From Streptomyces sp. NBC_00539 (lineage in GTDB: Bacteria > Actinomycetota > Actinomycetes > Streptomycetales > Streptomycetaceae), in contig NZ_CP107811.1 of assembly GCF_036346105.1 (NCBI RefSeq), positions 5,413,501-5,477,500 on the forward strand: a stretch of DNA of 64,000 nucleotides, in the 5' to 3' direction. Shown piece after piece: positions 8,191 through 17,072 of this stretch. The notes under the pieces were generated by a model. The model ran no database searches. It was not told the origin of the DNA and saw only the letters and a list, made by a program, of their open reading frames with translations. The stretch's first letter is position 1, and each line of letters begins with the position of its first letter. The translations under genes were made by a program, and so were the position numbers.

Positions 8191-9353
8191 GCGGCGCACG
8201 CGGCACGAGCGGCGCACGCGGCATGAGCGGCCCGCGCGGTGCGAGCGGCGGGAAGCGGTACGGGCACGGGCTGGTGCTGGGGAAGTTCTACCCGCCGCAC
8301 GCCGGCCACCACCACCTGGTGCGCACCGCCCAGGACCAGTGCGAGCGGCTGACCGTCCTGGTCTGCGCGGCTTCCGTCGAGTCGGTCCCGCTGGCGGACC
8401 GGGTCGCCTGGATGCGCGAGGAGCACCCCGGGGCACACGTGGTCGGCGCGGTGGACGACATCCCGGTGGACCTGCACGACCCGGCGGTCTGGGAGGCCCA
8501 CATGGCGATCTTCCGGGCCGCGGTGCCCCGGCGCGTGGACGCCGTCTTCACCTCGGAGGCCTACGGGGGCGAACTCGCGCGGCGGTTCGGCGCGCACGAG
8601 GTCCTCGTGGACCGGGAGCGGACCCTGTTCCCGGTGTCGGGTACGGCGGTACGCGCCGACCCGGCCGCCTGCTGGGAGTTCCTCGGCCCGGGCGTACGGG
8701 CCTCCCTGACCCGGCGGGTCGTCGTCCTGGGCGCCGAGTCCACGGGCACGACGACCCTGTCCCGCGACCTCGCGGCCCACTACCGGCGGCGCGGCGGGGT
8801 CTGGTCGAAGACGGGCTGGGTCGCCGAGTACGGGCGCCGGTACAGCGAGGAGAAGCTCGCGGTGGCGCGGGCCGCCGACCCGGACGCCTCCTGGGCGGAC
8901 GTGTCCTTCGCCTCCCGGGAGTTCCCGGTGATCGCCCGGCGTCAGGACGCGGAGGAGGAACGCGCCGCCCGGCTGGGCTCGCCGGTGCTGTTCTGCGACA
9001 CCGACTCCTTCGCCACCGGGATCTGGCACGAGCGGTACGTGGGGACCCGCAGCGCGGAGACCGAGAAGGTCGCCTCCCTGACGCGGCGCGACCTCTACCT
9101 GCTGACGGACGACGCGGACGTGCCGTTCGAGGACGACGGCCTGCGCGACGGCGAGCACCTGCGGCCCTGGATGACCGGCCGGTTCCGGGAGGAACTGGAG
9201 CGGACCGGCAGGCGTTTCCTCGTCATGCGCGGCGACCGCGGGACACGCCTGGCGGCGGCCGTGACGGCGGTGGACGAACTGCTGCAAGAGGGCTGGTACT
9301 TCGCGGACCCGCTGCCCGAGAACGTCCGGCAGCCCGGCACGGGGGACGTGTGA
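8187..9353 (+). CDS. nadR: NadR-type bifunctional NMN adenylyltransferase / ribosylnicotinamide kinase
   Basis: 388 aa with two domains. The N-terminal nucleotidyltransferase has GLVLGKFYPPHAGHHHLV (phosphate-binding GxFxPxHxGH) near residue 30 and the late motif LFPVSGTAVRADP. The C-terminal P-loop kinase begins VVVLGAESTGTTTLSRDLA near residue 185. The pair converts nicotinamide riboside to NMN and then NAD. Unlike enterobacterial NadR there is no N-terminal HTH, so regulation is left to NrtR. The N-terminus carries imperfect repeats of the type SGARG(T/M). ATG 8187 is preferred because of the 4-nt overlap with pnuC; ATG 8223 is an alternative. Confidence 0.92.
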   Translation: MSGARGTSGARGMSGPRGASGGKRYGHGLVLGKFYPPHAGHHHLVRTAQDQCERLTVLVCAASVESVPLADRVAWMREEHPGAHVVGAVDDIPVDLHDPAVWEAHMAIFRAAVPRRVDAVFTSEAYGGELARRFGAHEVLVDRERTLFPVSGTAVRADPAACWEFLGPGVRASLTRRVVVLGAESTGTTTLSRDLAAHYRRRGGVWSKTGWVAEYGRRYSEEKLAVARAADPDASWADVSFASREFPVIARRQDAEEERAARLGSPVLFCDTDSFATGIWHERYVGTRSAETEKVASLTRRDLYLLTDDADVPFEDDGLRDGEHLRPWMTGRFREELERTGRRFLVMRGDRGTRLAAAVTAVDELLQEGWYFADPLPENVRQPGTGDV

Positions 9354-10081
9354 ACACGGCCTACGATCCCCGCGCCTTCGAGCCGTTCGCCGTGACCGTC
9401 GACCTCGCCGTGTTCACCGTACGGGGCGGCGCCCTGCACGTGCTGCTGATCCGGCGCGGCCAGGAACCGTACGCCGGTGCCTGGGCGCTCCCCGGCGGCT
9501 TCATACTGCCCCGGGAGTCGGCGGAGGCGGCCGCACGCCGGGAACTCGCCGAGGAGACGGGCCTGGCGCCCGGCCTGGTGGCGGCCCTGCACCTCGAACA
9601 GCTGCGCACCTACAGCGAACCCGACCGGGACCCCCGGATGCGGGTGGTGTCGGTGGCGTTCACCGCGCTGGTCCCCGACATGCCCGAGCCCGCGGCGGAA
9701 GGCGGCGGTGACGCGGACCGGGCCCGGTGGGTGCCCGTGGACCGGGCGGCCGGCCTGGCGTTCGACCACGCGGTGATCCTTGCGGACGCCCGCTCCCGGG
9801 TCGGCTCGAAGCTGGAGTACACCTGCCTGGCCACCGCGTTCTGCCCGCCCGAGTTCACCCTCGGCGAGCTCCAGGCCGTCTACGAGACCGTCTGGGACAC
9901 CGCCCTGGACCGCCCCAACTTCCGCCGCAAGGTCCTCGCCACGCCGGGCTTCGTCGAGGCCGTTCCCGGAGCCGCCCGGCTGACCGGCGGCCGCGGCAAA
10001 CCGGCCGCGCTCTACCGTCCCGGGCCGGCGACGGTCCTGCACCCGCCCTTGCTCCGCCCCACGGAAGGACACCCGCGATGA
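9350..10081 (+). CDS. nrtR: NrtR-type Nudix-related transcriptional regulator of NAD metabolism
   Basis: 243 aa with an N-terminal Nudix domain and a C-terminal winged helix (FTLGELQAVYETVWDTALDRPNFRRKVL). This is the NrtR layout, a repressor whose known effector is ADP-ribose. The Nudix box GGFILPRESAEAAARRELAE followed by ETGL fits the full GX5EX7REUXEEXGU consensus, so hydrolase activity may be retained. GTG 9350 overlaps the nadR stop (GTGA). The gene lies in the operon it probably controls, with the operator at 7544-7566. A plain ADP-ribose or sugar-nucleotide hydrolase is the alternative, but the C-terminal HTH argues for NrtR. Confidence 0.9.
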   Translation: MNTAYDPRAFEPFAVTVDLAVFTVRGGALHVLLIRRGQEPYAGAWALPGGFILPRESAEAAARRELAEETGLAPGLVAALHLEQLRTYSEPDRDPRMRVVSVAFTALVPDMPEPAAEGGGDADRARWVPVDRAAGLAFDHAVILADARSRVGSKLEYTCLATAFCPPEFTLGELQAVYETVWDTALDRPNFRRKVLATPGFVEAVPGAARLTGGRGKPAALYRPGPATVLHPPLLRPTEGHPR

Positions 10082-11127
10082 CGCAGACGACGACCACGAC
10101 GCCGGCCAAGGCCCCCGCGACGAAGCGCGCCGCGACCGGCGCCATGATCGGCCTGGCCCTGGGCGACGCCCTGGGCTTCCCGACGGAGTTCAACGACGTG
10201 CCGTCGATCCTCGCGAAGACCGGACCCTGGCGGGAGATGGGGCTGCCCAGCCCGGCCCTCATCACGGACGACACCCAGATGACGCTGGCGCTGGCGCGCG
10301 GCATCCGGACGGCGACGGACCGCGGCCGGATCGGCCCGCTGCGGCTGACCCGTCCGGTCCGGGAGGAGTTCGTGGACTGGTACCACTCCCCGGAGAACGA
10401 CCGGGCCCCCGGCAACACCTGTCTGCGCGCCTGCCGGCTGCTGAACGAGCCGCAGCGGGACTGGCGCGCGGCCAGCCAGACGGGCTCGAAGGGCTGCGGG
10501 GCGAACATGCGGGTGGCCCCGGTGGGCCTGGTCCCCGGCTGGACGCAGGAGGAGCGGGCGGGTGCGGCCCAGCTCCAGTCGGCCCTCACGCACGGCCACC
10601 CGACGGCGCTCGCCGCCGGCGACCTCACGGCGCACGCCGTCCACCTGCTGGCGCAGGGCACCGAGCCCACGGGACTGGTCGGCCTGCTCCGCTCCTACGC
10701 CCTGGACAACCGCACCCGCTACCACGAGCGCTGGCTCGGCGACCTGTGGATGCGCACGGGGGAGGACGCCACCGCGCAGTCCTTCATCGCGCGGGGCTGG
10801 GACGAATGCCTCGAGGTCCTGAACCGCCTCGCCGCCGCCCTGCGCGACCCGTCCCCGGAGACGGACCCCTGCCTCACCACGGGCGACGGCTGGATCGCGG
10901 AGGAGGCCCTCGCCACCGCCCTCCAGTGCTTCCTCCTCTTCCCCGAGGCCCCCCTGACGGCCCTGCGCCGCGCGGCCTGCACCCGGGGCGACTCCGACTC
11001 GATCGCCTGCCTCACCGGAGCCTTCGCCGGCGCCCACCTCGGCGCCTGCGCCTGGCCCGCCGACTGGCAGGAGCGGATCGAACACCGGGACGAGCTGCTG
11101 GAGTTCGGCGCGCTCTGGGACGCCTGA
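10078..11127 (+). CDS. ADP-ribosylglycohydrolase family protein (DraG/ARH-like)
   Basis: 349 aa. Members of this family remove ADP-ribose from proteins or other ADP-ribosyl compounds using a di-Mg centre. Seen: GAMIGLALGDALGFPTEF near residue 20, ITDDTQMTLALARG near residue 62 (metal-binding TDDT), and the C-terminal GDSDSIACLTGAFAGAHLG with metal-binding Asp residues. The start overlaps the nrtR stop by 4 nt (ATGA), so it is the fourth gene of the NAD operon. Since NrtR senses ADP-ribose, an enzyme that releases ADP-ribose in the same operon suggests feedback or recycling. That link is inference. Confidence 0.9.
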   Translation: MTQTTTTTPAKAPATKRAATGAMIGLALGDALGFPTEFNDVPSILAKTGPWREMGLPSPALITDDTQMTLALARGIRTATDRGRIGPLRLTRPVREEFVDWYHSPENDRAPGNTCLRACRLLNEPQRDWRAASQTGSKGCGANMRVAPVGLVPGWTQEERAGAAQLQSALTHGHPTALAAGDLTAHAVHLLAQGTEPTGLVGLLRSYALDNRTRYHERWLGDLWMRTGEDATAQSFIARGWDECLEVLNRLAAALRDPSPETDPCLTTGDGWIAEEALATALQCFLLFPEAPLTALRRAACTRGDSDSIACLTGAFAGAHLGACAWPADWQERIEHRDELLEFGALWDA

Positions 11128-11172
11128 GCCCCGGCCGCTTGGGACCCGGCGCCCGGGCCCCGGCCGCCCCGG

Positions 11173-11877
11173 CTATCCGGCCGACGCGCGGCGGGCGCGG
11201 TGCAGGAAGTCCGCCACGCGGGCGGTGTCCGGAGCGGCCGGAAGCGGGCTGGCGGCGAGGGCGGAGTCGCAGTCCCGGGTGAGGCGGGACATCCAGGTGT
11301 CCGTTTCGGCCCAGGTCAGTTCGCCGCGCTTGACCGCGAGGAGGCGGTCGCGGTGCGGGGTCACGTCGATCGTCAGGCGGCCCGTGCGCAGCAGGTCGCG
11401 GCAGGACAGGAGCAGGCGCAGCAGGTGCATGGCGTGCTTCCAGCGCGGGGCGCCGTGGATGCGGACGTCCGCGAGGAGTTTGCGGTGCTGGCTGACGGCG
11501 TAGCGGGTGAAGCTGGTGTGGGCCTGGCGGGAGAGGAAGGCCGGGCGCAGGGAGAGGAGTTCCTCGCCCACCGGGGTGAGCCGCTCCACCAGCGGGGAGT
11601 GCAGGCACTCCAGGACGTTCGGATTGGCGCGCAGGGCGAGTTCGCAGAAACGTTCCAGCTCCCAGGAGAACTCCTCCTCCCGGGGCCCCTCCACATGGGT
11701 GGGCGGCTTCTCGAAGCGCCAGAACAGCGGCGTCGGGGCGAGGTAGACACCGCGCCGGTCGGTGTCGCTCGCCTCCGTCGCCAGGCCGAACGCCCGGGAG
11801 CCCATCACGCACGCGTAGACGGTGTGGTCGCGTACGAGGGCGAGAGGGGTCTCCTCGGGTGTGGTCCGCTCGTTCAT
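11173..11877 (-). CDS. Predicted nucleotidyltransferase (COG3541-like)
   Basis: 234 aa. The N-terminal nucleotidyltransferase signature GSRAFGLATEASDTDRRGVY has the GS...DxD pattern of the polymerase-beta-like superfamily. A helical region follows (LERFCELALRANPNVLECLH, KHAMHLLRLLLSC), as in the COG3541 family of uncharacterised nucleotidyltransferases found in phages and actinobacteria. Substrate unknown. It is convergent with the NAD operon, 45 bp from its last gene. ATG 11877 is the natural start; longer upstream frames would run into the Rieske gene. Confidence 0.8.
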   Translation of the reverse strand: MNERTTPEETPLALVRDHTVYACVMGSRAFGLATEASDTDRRGVYLAPTPLFWRFEKPPTHVEGPREEEFSWELERFCELALRANPNVLECLHSPLVERLTPVGEELLSLRPAFLSRQAHTSFTRYAVSQHRKLLADVRIHGAPRWKHAMHLLRLLLSCRDLLRTGRLTIDVTPHRDRLLAVKRGELTWAETDTWMSRLTRDCDSALAASPLPAAPDTARVADFLHRARRASAG

Positions 11878-11905
11878 CCCCGGAGCGTAGGCGGGGGCGC
11901 GCCGC

Positions 11906-12367
11906 TCACGCGAGCGAGATATTGCCGTCCGGGGCGACGGTGATCTGCTGCTCCGGCAGCGGCCGGGTCGCCGGGCCGTGGGCCACCGCCCCGTCGGCGA
12001 CCTTGAACTTGCTGCCGTGGCAGGGGCAGTCGATGGTGCCGTTCGCCACGGTCCCCACCAGGCAGCCCTGGTGCGTGCACACCGCGGAGAAGCAGCGGAA
12101 GGAGCCCGCCGTGGGCTGGGTGACCACCAGCTTCTCGGCCTTGAGGATCTTCCCGCCGCCGACGGGGACGTCCGAGGACTTGAGCAGTGGCTTGGCGCCG
12201 CCCGGGGCAGAGGGCGTGACGGCGGCGGCGCCGTCCGTGGCCGGGGCACTGGGGGTCCCCTTCGCGGGCTCGTCGTCGCTGCCGCAGGCGGCCAGCGCGC
12301 CGCCGGCCAGGGCCACCGCCCCGGCCGCCAGTACGGTGCGCCGGGCGGTGGGATTGGGGTCGCTCAT
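11906..12367 (-). CDS. Exported Rieske [2Fe-2S] lipoprotein
   Basis: 153 aa. The N-terminus TARRTVLAAGAVALAGGALA followed by AC has a twin-arginine-like signal and a lipobox (LAAC), so it is likely a Tat-exported, lipid-anchored protein. The Rieske cluster motifs CTHQGC and CPCHGSKF are complete (Cys-X-His and Cys-X2-His ligands). Between signal and domain lies a Pro/Ala-rich linker. It is a small single-domain extracytoplasmic electron carrier of unknown partner; the Streptomyces qcrA Rieske is much larger. ATG 12367 puts the Arg pair at the N-terminus and has a GGAGAA-type ribosome-binding site; an in-frame upstream start is less likely. Confidence 0.88.
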   Translation of the reverse strand: MSDPNPTARRTVLAAGAVALAGGALAACGSDDEPAKGTPSAPATDGAAAVTPSAPGGAKPLLKSSDVPVGGGKILKAEKLVVTQPTAGSFRCFSAVCTHQGCLVGTVANGTIDCPCHGSKFKVADGAVAHGPATRPLPEQQITVAPDGNISLA

Positions 12368-12463
12368 GAACGTTCTCCTCGCTTCGTGGCCGCTGGCGAG
12401 CAGCATCCTGGCGGGCAACGGGCCCCGGGGAAAGCCCGCCGCGCCATGCTGCCCCGCCCTGCC

Positions 12464-12805
12464 TCAGGTTCCCGGCCGCCATGGGGCCAGTGAGGCGGGA
12501 CGGCCTGGTGTGCGTACGACCTCCCACACGTGGCTCACGGCGTCCCGGTTCAGCGGGCCGTGGACGTGCGGGTACCGGCCGCCGGATTCACCCGCACGGC
12601 GGACCTCCGGGAGCAGCGCGCCCTCGTCGAGTTCCACCGCCAGCAGGGTGCCGGGAGCCTCCCGGTAGTGGGACTCGACGATCGCCAGCGCGGTCTCACG
12701 GTCGGCGGAGCAGTGCACGAAGCCCTCCGACGCGAGCGAGGGAGGCGCGTACGGCAGATCGGGGTCGGCGGTCCAGTCGGCGAGCGGGACGATGTGGAAG
12801 ATCAT
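12464..12805 (-). CDS. DUF952 family protein
   Basis: 113 aa. The start MIFHIVPLADW and the core GFVHCSADRETALAIVESHY, LLAVELDEGALLPEVR and YPHVHGPLNRDAV are typical of DUF952. This small cytosolic fold resembles ADP-ribosyltransferase-like domains but has no proven activity. His-containing motifs (FVHCS, PHVHG) are conserved. It shares a divergent promoter region of ~95 bp with tyrA. Confidence 0.88.
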   Translation of the reverse strand: MIFHIVPLADWTADPDLPYAPPSLASEGFVHCSADRETALAIVESHYREAPGTLLAVELDEGALLPEVRRAGESGGRYPHVHGPLNRDAVSHVWEVVRTPGRPASLAPWRPGT

Positions 12806-12901
12806 GCGCCCGTTCTACCGCAGCGGGCGAGGGGCTCCGGCCCGCCGGGGCTGGCTACCCTGAGTCAGGCCCACAGTCACGCGATCACCCTGGAGCGCCC
12901 C

Positions 12902-13990
12902 GTGAGAACCGCCGTCGTCATCGGAACCGGACTGATCGGCACCTCCGCGGCGCTCGCCCTGACCGCCCGGGGGATCACCGTCCACCTCGTCGACCACGAC
13001 CCGGTCCAGGCCCGTACGGCCGCCGCCCTCGGCGCGGGCACCGACGAGCCCCTCGAAGGCACGGTCGACCTCGCGATCGTGGCCGTGCCCCCCGCCCACG
13101 TGGCGGCGGCGCTGGCCGACGCGATCGGGCGCGGCCTCGCCCGGGCCTACGTGGACGTCGCGAGCGTCAAGGGCGGCCCCCGGCGGGAGCTGGCGGCACT
13201 CGGCGCGGACGTGTCGGCGTACATCGGCACGCACCCGATGGCCGGCAAGGAGCGCTCGGGTCCCCTCGCGGCGACGGCGGACCTGTTCGAGGGCCGGCCG
13301 TGGGTGCTCACGCCCGCCCGGGACACCGACCACGAGGTGCTGAACCTGGCCCTGGAACTGGTGGCCCTGTGCCGGGCCGTCCCGGTGGTGATGGACGCGG
13401 ACGCCCACGACCGGGCGGTGGCGCTGGTCTCGCACACCCCGCAGCTGGTGTCGAGCATGGTGGCGGCCCGGCTGGAGGAGGCGGACGAGACGGCGGTCCG
13501 GCTGTGCGGGCAGGGGATCCGGGACGTGACGCGCATCGCGGCCTCCGACCCGCGGATGTGGGTGGAGATCCTGTCCGCCAACCCCGGGCCGGTGGCCGAC
13601 GTACTGGCCGGGATCGCCGCCGACCTGGAGGAGACGGTGGAGGCCCTGCGCGGACTCCAGTCCGGCGACGAGGCCAAGCGGCGGGGCGGGGCGGCCGGCA
13701 TCGAGGACGTGCTGAGGAGGGGCAACGCCGGCCGGGTCCGGGTCCCGGGCAAGCACGGCGCGGCGCCCATGGCGTACGAGACGGTCGGGGTGTTCATCAG
13801 CGACCGCCCCGGCGAGCTGGCACGGATCTTCGCGGACGCCGGCCGGGCCGGGGTCAACATCGAGGACGTCCGGATCGAGCACGCGACCGGCCAGCAGGCG
13901 GGCCTCGTACAGCTCATGGTGGAGCCGCGGGCGGTGGCCGCGCTGGAGGCCGAGCTGCGCGAGCGCGGCTGGGCGCTGCGCCAGCAGTAG
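12902..13990 (+). CDS. tyrA: Prephenate dehydrogenase with C-terminal ACT domain
   Basis: TyrA (362 aa) oxidatively decarboxylates prephenate to 4-hydroxyphenylpyruvate in tyrosine biosynthesis. The N-terminal Rossmann motif VVIGTGLIGTSAALAL is followed by the prephenate dehydrogenase signature IGTHPMAGKERSG, with the catalytic His in THPM. The C-terminal ~75 residues (YETVGVFISDRPGELARIF, NIEDVRIEHATGQQAG) form an ACT domain for feedback sensing, probably by tyrosine. The GTG at 12902 opens directly into the Rossmann strand. The next genes cmk, plsC and der run in the same direction. Confidence 0.95.
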   Translation: MRTAVVIGTGLIGTSAALALTARGITVHLVDHDPVQARTAAALGAGTDEPLEGTVDLAIVAVPPAHVAAALADAIGRGLARAYVDVASVKGGPRRELAALGADVSAYIGTHPMAGKERSGPLAATADLFEGRPWVLTPARDTDHEVLNLALELVALCRAVPVVMDADAHDRAVALVSHTPQLVSSMVAARLEEADETAVRLCGQGIRDVTRIAASDPRMWVEILSANPGPVADVLAGIAADLEETVEALRGLQSGDEAKRRGGAAGIEDVLRRGNAGRVRVPGKHGAAPMAYETVGVFISDRPGELARIFADAGRAGVNIEDVRIEHATGQQAGLVQLMVEPRAVAALEAELRERGWALRQQ

Positions 13991-14140
13991 CGCACGGGCC
14001 GCCCGGGGGCCCTGGGGCGCCGCCGGGGAGGCCCGGGCTCCGCCGGGGCGGTGGGGGCGCGGGAAATGCCCGGTAACCTGGGGGAGGGGCGCTCTTGGCG
14101 CGCCCGGACACGTACGCGCAACCAGGAAGGTGCCCGCACC

Positions 14141-14848
14141 GTGGAAACCGCAGCTCCGGCCGCCGTGATCGTCGCCATCGACGGTCCCTCCGGCACGGGC
14201 AAGTCCAGCACGTCCAAGGCCGTGGCCGCGAAGCTCGGGCTGCGCTACCTGGACACCGGTGCCCAGTACCGGGCCATCACCTGGTGGATGATCACCAACG
14301 GTGTCGACACCGACGACCCGCAGGCGATCGCACTCGCGGCCGGCAAGCCCGCCATCGTGTCCGGCACGGACCCGGGCGCGCCCACCATCACCGTCGACGG
14401 CCTCGACGCCTCCGGACCGATCCGCACCCAGGAGGTCACCTCCAAGGTCAGCGCGGTCAGCGCCGTCCCCGAGGTGCGCGCCCTGATCACCGACCTCCAG
14501 CGCTCCATAGCGGCGGAGGCCGCCCAGGAGGCCGAGGGCATCGTCGTCGAGGGCCGGGACATCGGGACCACCGTCCTGCCCGACGCCGACCTCAAGGTGT
14601 TCCTCACCGCCTCCGCCGAGGCCCGCGCCGCCCGCCGCAACGGCGAGCTGCGGGGCAAGGAGGCCACGGACCTCGCGGCGACCAGGGAAGCCCTGATCAA
14701 GCGGGACGCGGCCGACTCCGGGCGCAAGACCTCCCCGCTGGCCAAGGCCGGCGACGCCGTCGAGGTGGACACCACCGAGCTGACGCTGGAGCAGGTCATC
14801 GAGTGCGTGGTCACCCTGGTGGAAGAGAAGCGGGCGGTACGCAGGTGA
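14141..14848 (+). CDS. cmk: Cytidylate kinase
   Basis: (d)CMP kinase, 235 aa, phosphorylates CMP and dCMP for nucleotide salvage. Seen: the P-loop AIDGPSGTGKSSTSKAVA near residue 12, RYLDTGAQYRAIT (substrate site), VVEGRDIGTTVLPDADLKVF, and the lid-type stretch EARAARRNGELRGKE. The GTG start has AGGAAGGTG upstream. It follows tyrA by 150 bp of very GC-rich spacer and overlaps plsC by 4 nt (GTGA), so it is coupled with lysophosphatidate acyltransferase and der, an order conserved in streptomycetes. Confidence 0.95.
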   Translation: METAAPAAVIVAIDGPSGTGKSSTSKAVAAKLGLRYLDTGAQYRAITWWMITNGVDTDDPQAIALAAGKPAIVSGTDPGAPTITVDGLDASGPIRTQEVTSKVSAVSAVPEVRALITDLQRSIAAEAAQEAEGIVVEGRDIGTTVLPDADLKVFLTASAEARAARRNGELRGKEATDLAATREALIKRDAADSGRKTSPLAKAGDAVEVDTTELTLEQVIECVVTLVEEKRAVRR

Positions 14849-15492
14849 GCGATACGCCCTCCCTCAAGGGTGCGGCGGTCGGGCGGCGGATCGGCATCGG
14901 CCTGATGTACGGGCTGTGGAAGCCGCGCGTACTGGGCGCCTGGCGGGTCCCCGCCACGGGCCCCGTGATCCTCGCCGTGAATCACTCCCACAACATAGAC
15001 GGGCCCATGGTCATGGGCACCGCGCCGCGGCCGCTCCACTTCCTGATCAAGAAGGAAGCCTACGTGGGCCCCCTCGGCCCCTTCCTGGAAGGGATCGGGC
15101 AGGTGAAGGTGGACCGGAGCGGAACGGACCGGACCGCCGTCGGCCGCGCCCTCGGGGTCCTGGAGAACGGCGGCGCCCTCGGGATCTTCCCCGAGGGCAC
15201 CCGCGGCAACGGCGACTTCGCCTCGCTGCGCGCCGGCCTCGCGTACTTCGCCGTGCGCAGCGGCGCGCCCATCGTGCCCGTCGCCGTCCTCGGCAGCACC
15301 GAGAGCCGCGGCAGGCTGGTGAAGGGGCTGCCGGCGTTCAAGAGCCGGGTGGACGTCGTCTTCGGCTCCGCCTTCGACGCCGGGGACGGCACCGGCCGCC
15401 GCACGCGCACCGCGCTGGACGGGGCCACCGTACGCATCCAGGACCGGCTGACCGCCCACCTGGCCGACGCCAAGCGCCTCACCGGGCGCTGA
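14845..15492 (+). CDS. plsC: 1-acyl-sn-glycerol-3-phosphate acyltransferase (PlsC family)
   Basis: A 215-aa membrane-associated acyltransferase, probably transferring an acyl group to lysophosphatidate in phospholipid synthesis. The motif AVNHSHNIDGPMVMG is an NHxxxxD block (catalytic His and Asp), GIFPEGTRGNGDF is the FPEGTR substrate block, and APIVPVAVLG is the third block. The protein begins with GTG inside the cmk stop. It is smaller than E. coli PlsC but typical of the actinobacterial paralogues placed between cmk and der. Exact lipid substrate unknown. Confidence 0.9.
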   Translation: MSDTPSLKGAAVGRRIGIGLMYGLWKPRVLGAWRVPATGPVILAVNHSHNIDGPMVMGTAPRPLHFLIKKEAYVGPLGPFLEGIGQVKVDRSGTDRTAVGRALGVLENGGALGIFPEGTRGNGDFASLRAGLAYFAVRSGAPIVPVAVLGSTESRGRLVKGLPAFKSRVDVVFGSAFDAGDGTGRRTRTALDGATVRIQDRLTAHLADAKRLTGR

Positions 15493-15567
15493 GCGAGACT
15501 TGACCTAGTAGTGGAACCGCGCTGCGCGGTTGCCACCGATCACCACGGACGACGAGGAACGGACTTC

Positions 15568-17031
15568 ATGAACGACCAGCACGACCACGGAGCACTTGGC
15601 GACGCCGAGTACGCGGAGTTCATGGAGCTCGCCGCGGAGGAAGGCTTCGACCTCGAAGACGTCGAAGGCGCGATCGAGGAGGCCGGCCACGGCCCGCTCC
15701 CCGTCCTCGCCGTCGTCGGCCGTCCCAACGTCGGCAAGTCGACCCTGGTGAACCGCATCATCGGCCGCCGGGAGGCGGTCGTCGAGGACAAGCCCGGCGT
15801 CACCCGCGACCGCGTCACCTACGAGGCCGAGTGGGCCGGCCGCCGGTTCAAGGTCGTCGACACCGGCGGCTGGGAGCAGGACGTCCTCGGCATCGACGCG
15901 GCCGTCGCCGCCCAGGCCGAGTACGCCATCGAGACCGCCGACGCGGTCGTCTTCGTCGTGGACGCCAAGGTCGGCGCCACCGACAGCGACGAGGCCGTCG
16001 TCAAGCTGCTGCGCCGGGCCGGCAAGCCCGTCGTGCTGTGCGCCAACAAGGTCGACGGCCTCAGCGGCGAATCCGACGCCGCCTCCCTGTGGTCCCTCGG
16101 CCTCGGCCTGCCGCACCCGGTGTCCTCCCTCCACGGCCGCGGCACCGGCGACATGCTCGACGCGGTGCTCGACGCGCTGCCCGAGGCGCCCGCCCAGACC
16201 TTCGGCAACGCGCCCCTCGGCGGGCCGCGACGCATCGCGCTGATCGGCCGCCCCAACGTCGGCAAGTCCTCGCTGCTGAACAAGGTCGCGAAGGAGGACC
16301 GCGTCGTCGTCAACGAGCTGGCCGGCACCACCCGCGACCCGGTCGACGAGCTGATCCAGCTCGGCGGCGTCACCTGGAAGTTCGTCGACACCGCGGGCAT
16401 CCGCAAGAAGGTCCACCTCCAGCAGGGCGCCGACTACTACGCCTCCCTGCGCACGGCCGCCGCCGTCGAGAAGGCGGAGGTCGCGGTCATCCTGATCGAC
16501 TCGACCGAGACCATCAGCGTCCAGGACCAGCGCATCATCACGATGGCCGTCGAGGCGGGCCGTGCCATCGTGATCGCGTACAACAAGTGGGACGAGCTCG
16601 ACGAGGAGCGCCGCTACTACCTCGAGCGCGAGATCGAGACCGAGATGCAGCAGGTCTCCTGGGCGCCCCGGGTGAACGTCTCCGCGCTCACCGGCCGCCA
16701 CATGGAGAAGCTGGTCCCGGCGATCGAGACCGCCCTCGCCGGCTGGGAGACCCGCGTCCCCACGGGCCGGCTGAACGCCTTCCTCGGCGAGGTCGTCGCC
16801 GCGCACCCGCACCCGATCCGGGGTGGAAAGCAGCCCCGCATCCTGTTCGGTACCCAGGCGGGGAGCAAGCCGCCGCGGTTCGTCCTCTTCGCCTCCGGCT
16901 TCCTGGAGCACGGCTACCGGCGCTTCATCGAGCGCCGCCTGCGCGAGGAGTTCGGCTTCGAGGGCACCCCGATCCACATCTCGGTGCGGGTCCGCGAGAA
17001 GCGCGGCGCGCAGTACAAGAAGAAGAAGTAG
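15568..17031 (+). CDS. der: Ribosome-assembly GTPase Der (EngA)
   Basis: A double-GTPase needed for 50S subunit maturation, 487 aa. Two G domains are visible: G1 ([16 protein letters not shown] near residue 52, DTGGWE, NKVD) and G2 ([16 protein letters not shown] near residue 232, DTAGIR, NKWD). A C-terminal KH-like domain ends in a Lys-rich tail (QYKKKK). An acidic N-terminal extension of ~45 residues ([20 protein letters not shown]) is characteristic of actinobacteria. ATG 15568 is preferred; an in-frame start at 15511 is possible. Confidence 0.96.
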   Translation: MNDQHDHGALGDAEYAEFMELAAEEGFDLEDVEGAIEEAGHGPLPVLAVVGRPNVGKSTLVNRIIGRREAVVEDKPGVTRDRVTYEAEWAGRRFKVVDTGGWEQDVLGIDAAVAAQAEYAIETADAVVFVVDAKVGATDSDEAVVKLLRRAGKPVVLCANKVDGLSGESDAASLWSLGLGLPHPVSSLHGRGTGDMLDAVLDALPEAPAQTFGNAPLGGPRRIALIGRPNVGKSSLLNKVAKEDRVVVNELAGTTRDPVDELIQLGGVTWKFVDTAGIRKKVHLQQGADYYASLRTAAAVEKAEVAVILIDSTETISVQDQRIITMAVEAGRAIVIAYNKWDELDEERRYYLEREIETEMQQVSWAPRVNVSALTGRHMEKLVPAIETALAGWETRVPTGRLNAFLGEVVAAHPHPIRGGKQPRILFGTQAGSKPPRFVLFASGFLEHGYRRFIERRLREEFGFEGTPIHISVRVREKRGAQYKKKK

Positions 17032-17049
17032 GCGTACGCGGTGACGTGC

Positions 17050-17072
17050 CGCCGGGGTCAGTAGCCCCGGCG
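17050..17072. terminator. Convergent hairpin between der and the next gene
   Basis: An 8-bp stem CGCCGGGG / CCCCGGCG (17050-17057, 17065-17072) with a 7-nt loop that includes the stop codon of the minus-strand gene. It could end transcription from both sides. Weaker than the other hairpins. Confidence 0.5.
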
